Below, one piece after another: positions 8,518 to 16,453 of a DNA stretch of 64,000 bases. Numbering within the stretch: position 1 is the first letter of the stretch; each line of letters begins with the position of its first letter. The notes beneath the pieces were generated by a model. That model searched no databases. It saw only the letters and a program-made list of their open reading frames with translations, and had not been told where the DNA came from. This DNA comes from Thermohalobaculum sp039030715. GTDB taxonomy: Bacteria > Pseudomonadota > Alphaproteobacteria > Rhodobacterales > Rhodobacteraceae. The stretch lies in assembly GCA_039030715.1 (NCBI GenBank), contig JBCCDU010000002.1:43060-107059 (forward strand), given 5' to 3'. The position numbers were made by a program, and so were the translations under genes.

Positions 8518-9696
8518 TCAGCCCCTTTCGATCGCCATGGCCGTACCCTCGCCACCTCCGATGCAGATCGCGGCGACACCCTTCTTGGCATCCGCCGTCT
8601 CCATCGCATGCAGCAGCGTGACCAGGATACGGGTGCCCGAGGCGCCGATGGGATGGCCCAGCGCGCAGGCGCCGCCATTCACGTTCAGCTTCTCGCGTGC
8701 GACACCCAGTTCCGCCATGAAGGCCATCGGGACCACGGCAAAAGCCTCGTTCACCTCCCACAGATCGACATCGTCCACCGACCAGCCCGCCCGCTCCAGC
8801 AGTTTGCGAGCGGCAGGCACCGGCGCCGTGGTAAAAAGCCCCGGCGCCTGGGCGTGGCTGGCATGGCCAACGATCCGCGCACGCACGGTCAGTCCGCGCG
8901 CTTTCGCCTCGCTCTCGCGCATCATGACCAGCGCCGCCGCCCCGTCGGAGATCGAAGAGGAGTTGGCCGGCGTCACCGTGCCGCCCTCGCGAAAGGCGGG
9001 TTTCAGGTGAGGGATCTTTTCGGGCCGCGCGTTCTTGGGTTGCTCGTCGCCGGTCACCTGAACCTCGCCCTTGCGGGTCCTGATCGTCACCGGCGCGATC
9101 TCGGCCGCGAAACGCCCCTCGTCCTCGGCCGTCAGCGCATTCGACAGGGAGGTCAGCGCGTATTCGTCCTGGTTCTCGCGGGTAAACTGATAGGTCTCGG
9201 CGCAATCCTCCGCAAAGGTTCCCATCAGGCGGCCCTTATCATAGGCATCCTCCAACCCATCCAGGAACATATGATCCTGCATCACTGCATGGCCCAGCCT
9301 GGCGCCGCCACGCATCTTGGGTGCCAGATAGGGGGCGTTGGTCATGCTCTCCATCCCACCCGCGACCACGATCCGGCCGTTGCCCAGCGCCAGTTGATCA
9401 TGCGCCATCATGGCGGTCTTCATACCGGAGCCGCACATCTTGTTGAGCGTGGTGGCAGGCACGTCCTCACCCAGCCCACCCAGGAACCCCGCCTGGCGGG
9501 CGGGAGCCTGGCCCTGCCCAGCAGGCAGCACGCAGCCCATCAGCAACTCATCGACATCCCCTGGCGCGACCCCGGCATTATCCAGCGCGGCCTTGATCGC
9601 GGCACCGCCCAATTGCGCGGCGCTCGCACCAGAAAGCTCGCCCTGAAAACCGCCCATCGGGGTGCGTTGCGCGCCAACAATGACAATCGGGTCCAT
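8518..9696 (-). CDS. Acetyl-CoA C-acyltransferase (thiolase)
   Basis: Degradative or biosynthetic thiolase of 392 residues, the standard length. The nucleophilic cysteine is C88 in LNKMCGSGMK, with the later active-site motifs GHPIGASGTR and CIGGGEGTAM near residues 348 and 378. ATG 9696 gives the classical start (MDPIVIVGAQRTPMG), and the open frame upstream is not family-like. First gene of a two-gene operon with the SDR. It could serve acetoacetyl-CoA metabolism, isoleucine breakdown or general beta-oxidation. Confidence 0.95.
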   Translation of the reverse strand: MDPIVIVGAQRTPMGGFQGELSGASAAQLGGAAIKAALDNAGVAPGDVDELLMGCVLPAGQGQAPARQAGFLGGLGEDVPATTLNKMCGSGMKTAMMAHDQLALGNGRIVVAGGMESMTNAPYLAPKMRGGARLGHAVMQDHMFLDGLEDAYDKGRLMGTFAEDCAETYQFTRENQDEYALTSLSNALTAEDEGRFAAEIAPVTIRTRKGEVQVTGDEQPKNARPEKIPHLKPAFREGGTVTPANSSSISDGAAALVMMRESEAKARGLTVRARIVGHASHAQAPGLFTTAPVPAARKLLERAGWSVDDVDLWEVNEAFAVVPMAFMAELGVAREKLNVNGGACALGHPIGASGTRILVTLLHAMETADAKKGVAAICIGGGEGTAMAIERG

Positions 9697-9827
9697 ATGA
9701 GCCTCCATTCGATGATGCCTATCGGATTGGCATATGTGCGGCGGCAAAGGCAAGCAAGGCAGACCGGAGGTTGCGAATTGCGCGCCCAAGGGGCGAGGCC
9801 TATATACGGACCGAAGTGGAGTTCGTT

Positions 9828-10991
9828 ATGAGGTTTATTGCTTTTCTTTGGATCACCGTGGGCTTGGCGCTGCTCAGCGCGCCGGGCAAGGCTATGGATC
9901 TTCCAGGCGCGGATGACCCGAGGTTTCAAGCCGCCGTCGATGACTGGCTGGAAGCTGACCCCCAGGCTGTCTTTACGCTGGTTGATATTGCGGACCAGGG
10001 CAATGTCACCGCACAGTTGCTAGTAACCAAGATTCGCCTGCTGGGATATCACCGAAAGGATCTGGCGCATCTCGATTGGCATGAGCGCCGCAAACTGATG
10101 ACGCCCAAAGCGGGATGGCAGCTCGAGGCTTCGTTGCCTGACCATCCAGTCGACCCTTTCTGGGGATAGTCACCCGCTCCGGACGAAAAAGCCTGGTAGC
10201 ACCATGTCACCGGCTTGCTCGCAGCGGGGGAACGCGAAGCGGCGATGCGCACGCTTTGGACTGCTTACAACCAATTTGGGTTCAGTGCCTTGGCATTCCT
10301 AGAGCACGCCGTCGACGTGAGCGACCTCGAGCAATCCTTTACCTGGGAACTGAAATGGAGCATGGGCAGAGCAATCGAGATCGGCGCTGACGCCGCGTTT
10401 CGCGCAGAGCATAAATTGACAGGGCAGCCATGGACCGAGGTTGACGAGACCGAATTCCAGGCAGCTCTCGCCGATACCCGACTGGCAGCGGTTGTGGCGC
10501 AGCATTGGCGCAACTTGTCGAAGCGAACCGAGTTTCACGATCACGGGCATCACCGCTCGGCAGAGCTCCTGCACCCAGTTTGGCTGCGGCAACTCGCCAT
10601 CGACGAGCGGCCTACAATCGGGGAGTTGGACGCCGCCGGGGCGATACTGGTGGCAGAAGCGGACCGCGCGACCATGCTGCGTCCGTTCCTGGATATCTGC
10701 CGTCGCGAATGCCCCTCAAGCATCAACCTCTGCATGTATTCAGGCATGCTGGTTTGGGGAGGCCCTTCTCTGCTCGCCGATCAGGACACCCCGCTCGAAA
10801 CGGTTATCCCGCAAGCAAAATGGCATTCGTCACGCCGGGCAGAGAGCGAATATATCGCGCGAGCGCGCCTTTGGCAGGGCTTCGCTGAAGCACAGGGGGT
10901 AGGATGGCTGAAACTCGATCAATGCCTGCTCGACACGGCAAATCGCATGGCCTTGCAGCGTAATCCGGCAAAAGATAGCGTCACGGAGTAA
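9828..10991 (+). pseudogene. Exported conserved protein interrupted by two in-frame TAG codons
   Basis: ATG 9828 begins a signal peptide (MRFIAFLWITVGLALLSA) followed by a helical region (DDPRFQAAVDDWLEAD) of the Sel1/TPR-like type seen in exported roseobacter proteins. The frame meets TAG at 10167 and again at 10197, then stays open in the same frame to 10991 with natural protein composition (GLLAAGEREAAMRTLW onward). Both TAG codons are one G-to-A step from TGG (Trp), and the ten codons between them read as normal protein. I infer one original protein of about 387 residues, now a pseudogene or expressed as a 113-residue fragment. The family is not recognised with certainty. Confidence 0.65.
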
Positions 10992-11032
10992 GCGCTGGCA
11001 GCGACCGGCCCTTTAACGTTCAAGGGCGCGAC

Positions 11033-11800
11033 ATGACCGAAATGATCGAGAACCTGCCCTTTGCCGAGGCGGAAGGGATCGGCGCGCGGGCCGCGATCGG
11101 ACTGATCTGTCTGGCCAGCGACTATACGATCGAACAGGAGTTTCGCGAGGTCTTCGCCCACCTCGATCCCAGCATCGCATTCTATCAGGCCCGGGTGGCA
11201 AACGACCCGGTGATCACGCCTGAGAGCCTCGCCGCGATGGGCCCGCGGCTGACCGAAACGGCGGGACGGATTCTGCCGGGCAGCGATCTGGATGTAATTG
11301 CTTACGGCTGCACCTCAGCAAGCACGGTGCTGGGCGAGGATGCCGTCGCCCGCGCCGTCCAAACGGCGAAGCCCGGTGCCAGAGTGACCACACCGATCAC
11401 TGCGGCCTTCCAAGCGTTCGAGGCCCTAAAGCTCCACCGGATTGCGGTTCTCACCCCCTATCGACGCGATGTGAACGAGGTAATGCTCCGCTATCTGCGC
11501 GAGGGCGGCATCGATGTTCCGGTATTCGGCTCGTTCAACGAAGAACACGACCGGACGGTTTCGCGGATCGATGGCCGCAGTCTTTGCGAGGCAGTGGGTC
11601 GTCTGATCAGGGGGCGAGAGGTGGATGCTGTCTTCGTCTCCTGCACCTCTATCCGTCTGTTAGATGGAATCGATGCCCTGGAAGCCGAAATTGGCCTGCC
11701 CGTATTCTCCTCGAACCAGGTGCTCATCTGGCACGCGCTGAGATTGGCTAGCTTCGCGGAGCCTATCGCAGGTTTCGGACGCCTGTTCCGGCAACACTAG
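11033..11800 (+). CDS. EutA-like Asp/Glu racemase-superfamily protein
   Basis: Cytosolic protein of 255 residues from the aspartate/glutamate racemase and maleate isomerase superfamily. The paired catalytic cysteines are C93 (YGCTSAS) and C204 (VSCTSIR). Other superfamily-type blocks are TTPITAAF (119-126), TPYRRDVNEVMLRYL and VFGSFNEEHD. This arrangement is most like the EutA group described near ectoine degradation genes, but no ectoine genes are present here, so the substrate is open. It could be an isomerase or decarboxylase on a dicarboxylic acid. It converges on an MBL hydrolase with the structured element 11821-11916 in between. Confidence 0.8.
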   Translation: MTEMIENLPFAEAEGIGARAAIGLICLASDYTIEQEFREVFAHLDPSIAFYQARVANDPVITPESLAAMGPRLTETAGRILPGSDLDVIAYGCTSASTVLGEDAVARAVQTAKPGARVTTPITAAFQAFEALKLHRIAVLTPYRRDVNEVMLRYLREGGIDVPVFGSFNEEHDRTVSRIDGRSLCEAVGRLIRGREVDAVFVSCTSIRLLDGIDALEAEIGLPVFSSNQVLIWHALRLASFAEPIAGFGRLFRQH

Positions 11801-11820
11801 CCAGAGGCAACCAACGCGCG

Positions 11821-11916
11821 AGCGGTGTGCCCTGCGGCCATATGCGCGCGTGGCGCGCATCAGCGGGGAACCCGCTGGCCCGTGCTCGCACGGACATGGC
11901 CGCCGGGCACACCGTT
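11821..11916. repeat. Cloverleaf-shaped palindromic element between convergent genes
   Basis: A long outer stem pairs 11821-11841 with 11896-11916 (one mismatch at 11833/11904 and one G-U pair). It encloses three hairpins: 11842-11860 (ATGCGCGC, loop GTG, GCGCGCAT), 11861-11877 (CAGCGGG, loop GAA, CCCGCTG) and 11880-11893 (CCGTGC, TC, GCACGG). Almost every base in the 96-bp stretch is paired, giving a four-way junction. It fills the 133-bp gap between two converging genes. It may work as a two-way terminator, a structured RNA or a palindromic mobile repeat. I know no named family that it clearly matches. Confidence 0.75.
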
Positions 11917-11933
11917 CGGATGTCAGCGCGGTT

Positions 11934-12713
11934 TCACCCATCCTGGATGATCTGCTGCGCCACCCAGTCGTGACTTTCGCCGAGCCGTTGACCTCCCGCC
12001 AGGTAGGCAGCGATCATCTCGCGCATCCTGTCCGGTCCGAAGGACCCGAAATGGCCAGCGTGCACGACACGTAGGTCCAACTCCTGCAGCCGCCGCAGCG
12101 ATTGTGCATAGACCTCCGCGTCGGAGTGATAGAGCGTATCCAGCAGCGCCCCGTCATAGATCACGTCGCCACTGAGCAGCACCCCCGTCGCAGCCTCGTA
12201 AAGCGCGATCGATCCTGGCGAGTGGCCCGGCAGATGCAGCACCTGAAACACGCGATCGCCCAGATCGATCACATCGCCCTCGTCCAGAAGGCCCGTGAGC
12301 GGTGCCGGTTTCACCGCATAGTCGGACACATCGAACCCCTCCCAGGGCAACGCCACGAACGTCTCCCCCCGCAGATAGCCAGTATCGGCCACGGTGTTGG
12401 CATGGGTTGGATCGGCAATGATCGTGGCTTCCGCAGGATGACCGCAGCGCGTCTCGAACTGATGCAATCCGCCTGCATGATCGAAATGCGTGTGTGTCAC
12501 GATGGCAGTCAGAGGCCGCTCGGTCAGCGCGGCGATTTCGGCAGTGATCGGACGCAGACCCAGGCCGGTATCGACAATCAGGTCGCGATCCCGTCCACGC
12601 ACGTGCCAGATGTTGCAACGCAGCCAGGGCGCGACGTGGCGCTCCCGGATCAGGGTGATCCCGTCGCCAACTGTCTCACTTTCATACCAGACCTTCGCGA
12701 CTGGCTTTTGCAT
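11934..12713 (-). CDS. MBL-fold metallo-hydrolase
   Basis: Metallo-beta-lactamase-fold hydrolase of 259 residues. The dizinc motif is complete: H74-x-H76-x-D78-H79 (THTHFDHAGG), followed by HLPGHSPGS, SGDVIYD and HAGHFG, supplying the remaining ligands. Such proteins hydrolyse thioesters, lactones or similar compounds; the substrate is not evident. ATG 12713 lies 32 bp inside the end of the upstream EamA gene on the same strand, so the two are probably translated together. A start five codons earlier (12728) is possible. Confidence 0.88.
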   Translation of the reverse strand: MQKPVAKVWYESETVGDGITLIRERHVAPWLRCNIWHVRGRDRDLIVDTGLGLRPITAEIAALTERPLTAIVTHTHFDHAGGLHQFETRCGHPAEATIIADPTHANTVADTGYLRGETFVALPWEGFDVSDYAVKPAPLTGLLDEGDVIDLGDRVFQVLHLPGHSPGSIALYEAATGVLLSGDVIYDGALLDTLYHSDAEVYAQSLRRLQELDLRVVHAGHFGSFGPDRMREMIAAYLAGGQRLGESHDWVAQQIIQDG

Positions 12714-13608
12714 CCGGCTTCTCCGCAATCGTCAGCACTTCGATCAGACAGGCGCCAATGATCATTGCCGCACCGATCCACTCGACCAGGCCCATGCGCT
12801 CCTCGGGAATGAAGATACTGGCGGAGATCACGGCCACCAGAACCTCCGACATCATCAACAGTCCAACGCGCCCGGGGAACAAAAACTTTTGCGCCCAGAA
12901 GATCACGGCAACCGTGGGCAGGATCAGGCCCAACGCCGCCCCAACCGCCAGCGGAATCTGAGACGCAAAAGTGGCAAGTTCCGGCATTTCTCGCGGCCCG
13001 AATGCCAATGCGCAAACGAGCGCGATCAGAGCCGTGAAGAAGAACTGGAAGAATGTCATCCCCACCAGCGGCACGCCTTCGAAGCGGCGGATCATCGCCG
13101 CGCCCACAGCCCAGAAAATGCCAGAGAGAAAGCCCAGAAGATCTCCAATATTGAGCGGAACCGAACTGCCCCCGCTGCCCGACAGCAACAGGAACATCCC
13201 CGCCAGCCCCGTCACGATGGCCACCCAGCGCTGCCAGCTCACCCGCTCGCCCAGCCAGATCAGCCCGATCAGGGTCGACCAGACCGGCGTGAGATAGAAC
13301 AGAAGCGTGGTGCGCACCACGGTCGAATAAACCAGGCCCGAGGCATAGAAGGCAAGCCCGGCGCCTGCGAAGAACCCGATCATGACCGCCCGGCCGATAA
13401 ACGACCGATGCGCGCCGAACTGCCAGAGCAAGAGCGGCCCCAAAAGAAGCAAGGGCGGCAGGTTCAGCAGGGCCACGGACCATCCCCCCCCGATCCCCGC
13501 CGCATCGAAAATCCGCAACGGAACCCAATAGAGCCCCCAGACCGTCGCCGACACGAATACGGCGAGCGAGGCGAGTCGGATCGAAGGATTGGACAAATCG
13601 AACATCAA
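12682..13608 (-). CDS. EamA/DMT family transporter
   Basis: Inner-membrane protein of 308 residues with ten hydrophobic helices arranged as two EamA repeats (about residues 12-145 and 155-290). The end-of-helix pattern IGLIWLGERVSWQRW closes the first half and is typical of the drug/metabolite transporter superfamily, which exports amino acids or metabolites. Starts at 13608 or 13605 are equivalent (MM). It overlaps the following MBL gene by 32 bp. The substrate cannot be predicted. Confidence 0.88.
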   Translation of the reverse strand: MMFDLSNPSIRLASLAVFVSATVWGLYWVPLRIFDAAGIGGGWSVALLNLPPLLLLGPLLLWQFGAHRSFIGRAVMIGFFAGAGLAFYASGLVYSTVVRTTLLFYLTPVWSTLIGLIWLGERVSWQRWVAIVTGLAGMFLLLSGSGGSSVPLNIGDLLGFLSGIFWAVGAAMIRRFEGVPLVGMTFFQFFFTALIALVCALAFGPREMPELATFASQIPLAVGAALGLILPTVAVIFWAQKFLFPGRVGLLMMSEVLVAVISASIFIPEERMGLVEWIGAAMIIGACLIEVLTIAEKPDAKASREGLV

Positions 13609-13647
13609 TCTGTCTTCACGCCACCACCCCGATTTGGCAAGCGAAAC

Positions 13648-14088
13648 TCAGCCACCCAGGCCCGCACCGCGCCGGGTCGCAAGCAGTAGATTGGTTTCCG
13701 AGCTCGCAATCCCTTCGATCAGACGGATCCGGCGCAGCACGTCGTCGAAGGCGGCCAGGGTTTCCGCGCGCAACTCCACTATCAGATCCCAACGACCGTT
13801 GGTGGAGTGGACCGCCGCAACCTCCGGCACCCGTGCGAGGCGCTCCACGACACGGTCGGTGCCCTGTCCCTCGATAGCGATCAACATCAGACCACGCACC
13901 GGACTGGCCTCGCGGTCGCTCTTCAACACGACGGTGTAGCCCAGGATCTCCTCCGCCGCTTCCAACCGCTGCATCCGATGACGGACAGTGGCGCGCGACA
14001 CGCCAAGTTCCGCCGCGAGTTGCGAGACGGTGGCGCGTGCGTCCCGCCGCAGCACCGCAATCAGACGTCCATCGACCTCATCGATCAC
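13648..14088 (-). CDS. Lrp/AsnC family transcriptional regulator
   Basis: Regulator of 146 residues: an N-terminal winged helix-turn-helix (VIDEVDGRLIAVLRRDARAT, then VSQLAAELGVSRATVRHRMQ) and a C-terminal ligand-binding RAM domain (AAVHSTNGRWDLIVELRAET). The start is GTG 14088, since no ATG fits and this codon opens the conserved DxxDxxIL-like helix; AAGG precedes it. It is divergent from arginase, with a perfect ATTGATCAAT palindrome in the shared 114-bp region. By analogy with other Lrp-type regulators beside catabolic genes, it is probably the arginine- or ornithine-responsive activator of the roc genes. Confidence 0.9.
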   Translation of the reverse strand: MIDEVDGRLIAVLRRDARATVSQLAAELGVSRATVRHRMQRLEAAEEILGYTVVLKSDREASPVRGLMLIAIEGQGTDRVVERLARVPEVAAVHSTNGRWDLIVELRAETLAAFDDVLRRIRLIEGIASSETNLLLATRRGAGLGG

Positions 14089-14130
14089 TTTGAAACCCCG
14101 ACCTTTCAGTTTGGAAATCAAACCTATCAG

Positions 14131-14140
14131 ATTGATCAAT
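14131..14140. promoter_or_regulatory. ATTGATCAAT palindrome, candidate Lrp operator
   Basis: Perfect 10-bp AT-rich palindrome in the divergent region, 43 bp from the Lrp start and 63 bp from the arginase start. The surrounding DNA (14108-14145) is markedly more AT-rich than the rest of the neighbourhood, as expected for an Lrp-type binding and promoter region. Role inferred from position and symmetry only. Confidence 0.45.
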
Positions 14141-14202
14141 TTACCGGCTAGGATTCTCCACGTATCGGAGATTTCCTGTTGGCCGATCTTGGAGGCTCTA
14201 AA

Positions 14203-15138
14203 ATGACAACACCCCGTTCCTGTCACCTCATCGGCGCGCCAGTACAAACCGGCGCCAGCCAGCCCGGCTGTCTGATGGGCCCCGATGCCCTGCGCACAGC
14301 CGCCCTGGCGGACCAGTTGCGCCAGCTGGGGCACGAGGTCACCGATCATGGCAATCTCTCTGCGCCCACGCGTCCGCGGGTGGACCATCCCAACGCGGCA
14401 CTCCGCAATCTGTCGGAGGCGATTGCCTGGACGGAAACCCTCTCGCAGGCAGCCTATGATGCAGCAGCGGGTGAGGCATTTCCAATCTTCATGGGCGGCG
14501 ATCATTCGATCTCGGCCGGGACGGTCGCCGGGATCGCGCGCCGCAGGGCCGAGCAGGGCAGACCTCTCTTTGTCCTCTGGCTCGATGCCCATCCGGATTT
14601 CCACGACCTTGCCTCCACCGACAGCGGCAATCTGCACGGCGTCCCCGCGGCCTATTTCACCGGCAGACTGGGGTTCGAGGGGATCTTCCCACCGCTCCAC
14701 ACCGCCGTCTCGCCAGCGCGCGTCTGCATGATGGGCATCCGCTCGGTCGATCCGGCGGAACATGGCGCATTGCTGGGCGACGGGATCACGGTGCATGATA
14801 TGCGCAGCATCGATGAATACGGGATCGTACCGCTTCTGCGCGCGTTTCTGGAGGAGGTGGCCCATGCCGATGGCACCATCCATCTCTCCTTCGATGTGGA
14901 TTTCCTGGAACCTGGAATCGCTCCAGCCGTCGGTACCACCGTGCCCGGTGGCGCGACCTTCCGCGAAGCGCATCTGATCATGGAGATGCTGGCCGATCAG
15001 GGTCGGGTCTCCTCGCTGGATCTGGTGGAGCTGAACCCGTTCCTCGACGAACGCGGTCGCACAGCCAGCCTGATGGTGGATCTCACCGCCAGCCTGATGG
15101 GCCGCAAAGTGATGGACCGCCCGACCAAGAGCTTCTGA
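14203..15138 (+). CDS. rocF: Arginase
   Basis: Binuclear manganese hydrolase splitting arginine to ornithine and urea, 311 residues. Metal ligands are clear: H101 in GGDHSI, D128, H130 and D132 in LDAHPDFH, and the SFDVDFLEP pair near 238-246. The arginase-type start (SCHLIGAPVQTGASQPG) separates it from agmatinases. ATG 14203 has GGAGG at 14191-14195; an upstream in-frame TTG at 14179 is less likely. Ornithine aminotransferase follows on the same strand, giving the route arginine to ornithine to glutamate semialdehyde. Confidence 0.94.
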   Translation: MTTPRSCHLIGAPVQTGASQPGCLMGPDALRTAALADQLRQLGHEVTDHGNLSAPTRPRVDHPNAALRNLSEAIAWTETLSQAAYDAAAGEAFPIFMGGDHSISAGTVAGIARRRAEQGRPLFVLWLDAHPDFHDLASTDSGNLHGVPAAYFTGRLGFEGIFPPLHTAVSPARVCMMGIRSVDPAEHGALLGDGITVHDMRSIDEYGIVPLLRAFLEEVAHADGTIHLSFDVDFLEPGIAPAVGTTVPGGATFREAHLIMEMLADQGRVSSLDLVELNPFLDERGRTASLMVDLTASLMGRKVMDRPTKSF

Positions 15139-15152
15139 TCCCTGGCCCAACC

Positions 15153-15226
15153 GGTCCGGCGGGGCGCCGGGGCGGCGGAGCGGGCTGGCGGGTGGGAGCG
15201 ACGTCGCCCCGGCGTCCCGCCGGACC
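15153..15226 (+). repeat. 22-bp inverted repeat between rocF and rocD
   Basis: Arm 15153-15174 (GGTCCGGCGG...) pairs with arm 15205-15226 (...CCGCCGGACC) over 22 bp, with a single G-U in RNA. The 30-base loop is G-rich. It lies 15 bp after the arginase stop and 19 bp before the rocD start, inside the presumed operon and without a T-run. It could stabilise the upstream mRNA or reduce read-through into rocD. Confidence 0.7.
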
Positions 15227-15244
15227 AAACACAAAGGAAATACC

Positions 15245-16450
15245 ATGACGGCAACCGATTTCATCGCCACCGAAAAGCGCCTCGGCGCACACAACTACAA
15301 GCCGCTCGATGTGGTGATCGCGCGCGGCCAGGGCGTCCATGTCTGGGATGTAGAGGGGAGGCAATATCTCGACTGCCTTTCGGCCTATTCCGCAGTCAAC
15401 CAAGGCCATTGCCATCCCAGGATCCTCGAGGCGATGACCAGTCAGGCCCAAACCCTCACCCTCACCAGCCGGGCGTTCCACAACGATCAACTCGCAGGGT
15501 TCTACGAAGACATCGCGCGCCTGACCGGCTCCTCGAAGGTCCTGCCGATGAACTCCGGGGCGGAGGCAGTAGAGTCAGCCATCAAGGCCGTGCGCAAATG
15601 GGGTTACGAAACCAAGGGCGTGGCAGAAAACCAGGCGGAGATCATCGTCTGCACCGACAACTTCCATGGGCGCACCATGGGCGTGGTCGGCTTCTCCACC
15701 GATCCAGTTGCGCGCGGCGGCTTCGGCCCGTTCGCGCCTGGCTTCCGGGTCGTGCCCTTCGGCGATGCGGCGGCGTTCGAGGCCGCGATCACACCGAACA
15801 CGGTCGCGTTCCTGGTCGAGCCGATCCAGGGAGAGGCAGGGGTGATCATTCCCGACGAGAGCTTTTTCCCCAAGGTCCGCCAGCTCAGCACCGACCACAA
15901 CATCACCCTGATCCTGGATGAGATCCAAACCGGGCTCGGCCGCACCGGCAAACTGCTTGCAGAGGAGCACGAGGGGATAGAGGCGGATGTCACCCTGGTT
16001 GGCAAGGCGCTGTCGGGGGGCTTCTATCCCGTCTCCGCCGTGCTCTCGAATTCCGAGGTTTTGGGCGTGCTGAAACCTGGCCAGCATGGTTCGACCTTTG
16101 GTGGCAATCCGCTGGGCTGCGCCATTGCCCGCGCCGCCATGCGGGCGCTGGTGGAGGAGGGAATGGTGGAAAACTCGGCCCGGCAGGGCGCCTATTTCAA
16201 AGCGGGGCTGGAGGATATCCGCTCGAACGCAGTGAAGGAGGTTCGCGGCCGTGGCCTCATGCTGGCCGTGGAGCTGCACCCGGAGGCCGGCGGCGCCCGA
16301 AAATACTGCGATGCCCTGAAAGATCGGGGCATTCTGGCCAAGGACACCCATGAACACTCGATCCGAATCGCCCCGCCGCTGGTCATCACCCGCGACCAGG
16401 TGGACTGGGCGCTGGAGCGATTCCACGAAGTGCTGACGGAGACCCACTGA
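15245..16450 (+). CDS. rocD: Ornithine aminotransferase
   Basis: PLP-dependent class III aminotransferase of 401 residues that converts ornithine and 2-oxoglutarate to glutamate-5-semialdehyde and glutamate. The Schiff-base lysine is K254 (LVGKALSGGFYPVSAV), with the cofactor aspartate at D225 (ILDEIQTGLGRTG). The N-terminal block LGAHNYKPLDVVI and LSAYSAVNQGHCHP are diagnostic for ornithine aminotransferase. AAGGAAA at about 15234-15240 serves as ribosome site. Second gene of the arginine catabolic operon, followed after 3 bp by the M20 peptidase. Confidence 0.96.
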   Translation: MTATDFIATEKRLGAHNYKPLDVVIARGQGVHVWDVEGRQYLDCLSAYSAVNQGHCHPRILEAMTSQAQTLTLTSRAFHNDQLAGFYEDIARLTGSSKVLPMNSGAEAVESAIKAVRKWGYETKGVAENQAEIIVCTDNFHGRTMGVVGFSTDPVARGGFGPFAPGFRVVPFGDAAAFEAAITPNTVAFLVEPIQGEAGVIIPDESFFPKVRQLSTDHNITLILDEIQTGLGRTGKLLAEEHEGIEADVTLVGKALSGGFYPVSAVLSNSEVLGVLKPGQHGSTFGGNPLGCAIARAAMRALVEEGMVENSARQGAYFKAGLEDIRSNAVKEVRGRGLMLAVELHPEAGGARKYCDALKDRGILAKDTHEHSIRIAPPLVITRDQVDWALERFHEVLTETH

Positions 16451-16453
16451 GAG

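Noticed and set aside
8413..9831. 472-codon plus-strand frame across the thiolase gene
   Set aside because: Antisense to a complete thiolase; low-complexity composition typical of antisense frames.
10215..10991. Independent gene starting at TTG 10215
   Set aside because: No ribosome site at 10200-10212 and no N-terminal export signal; it is better explained as the second part of the gene starting at 9828.
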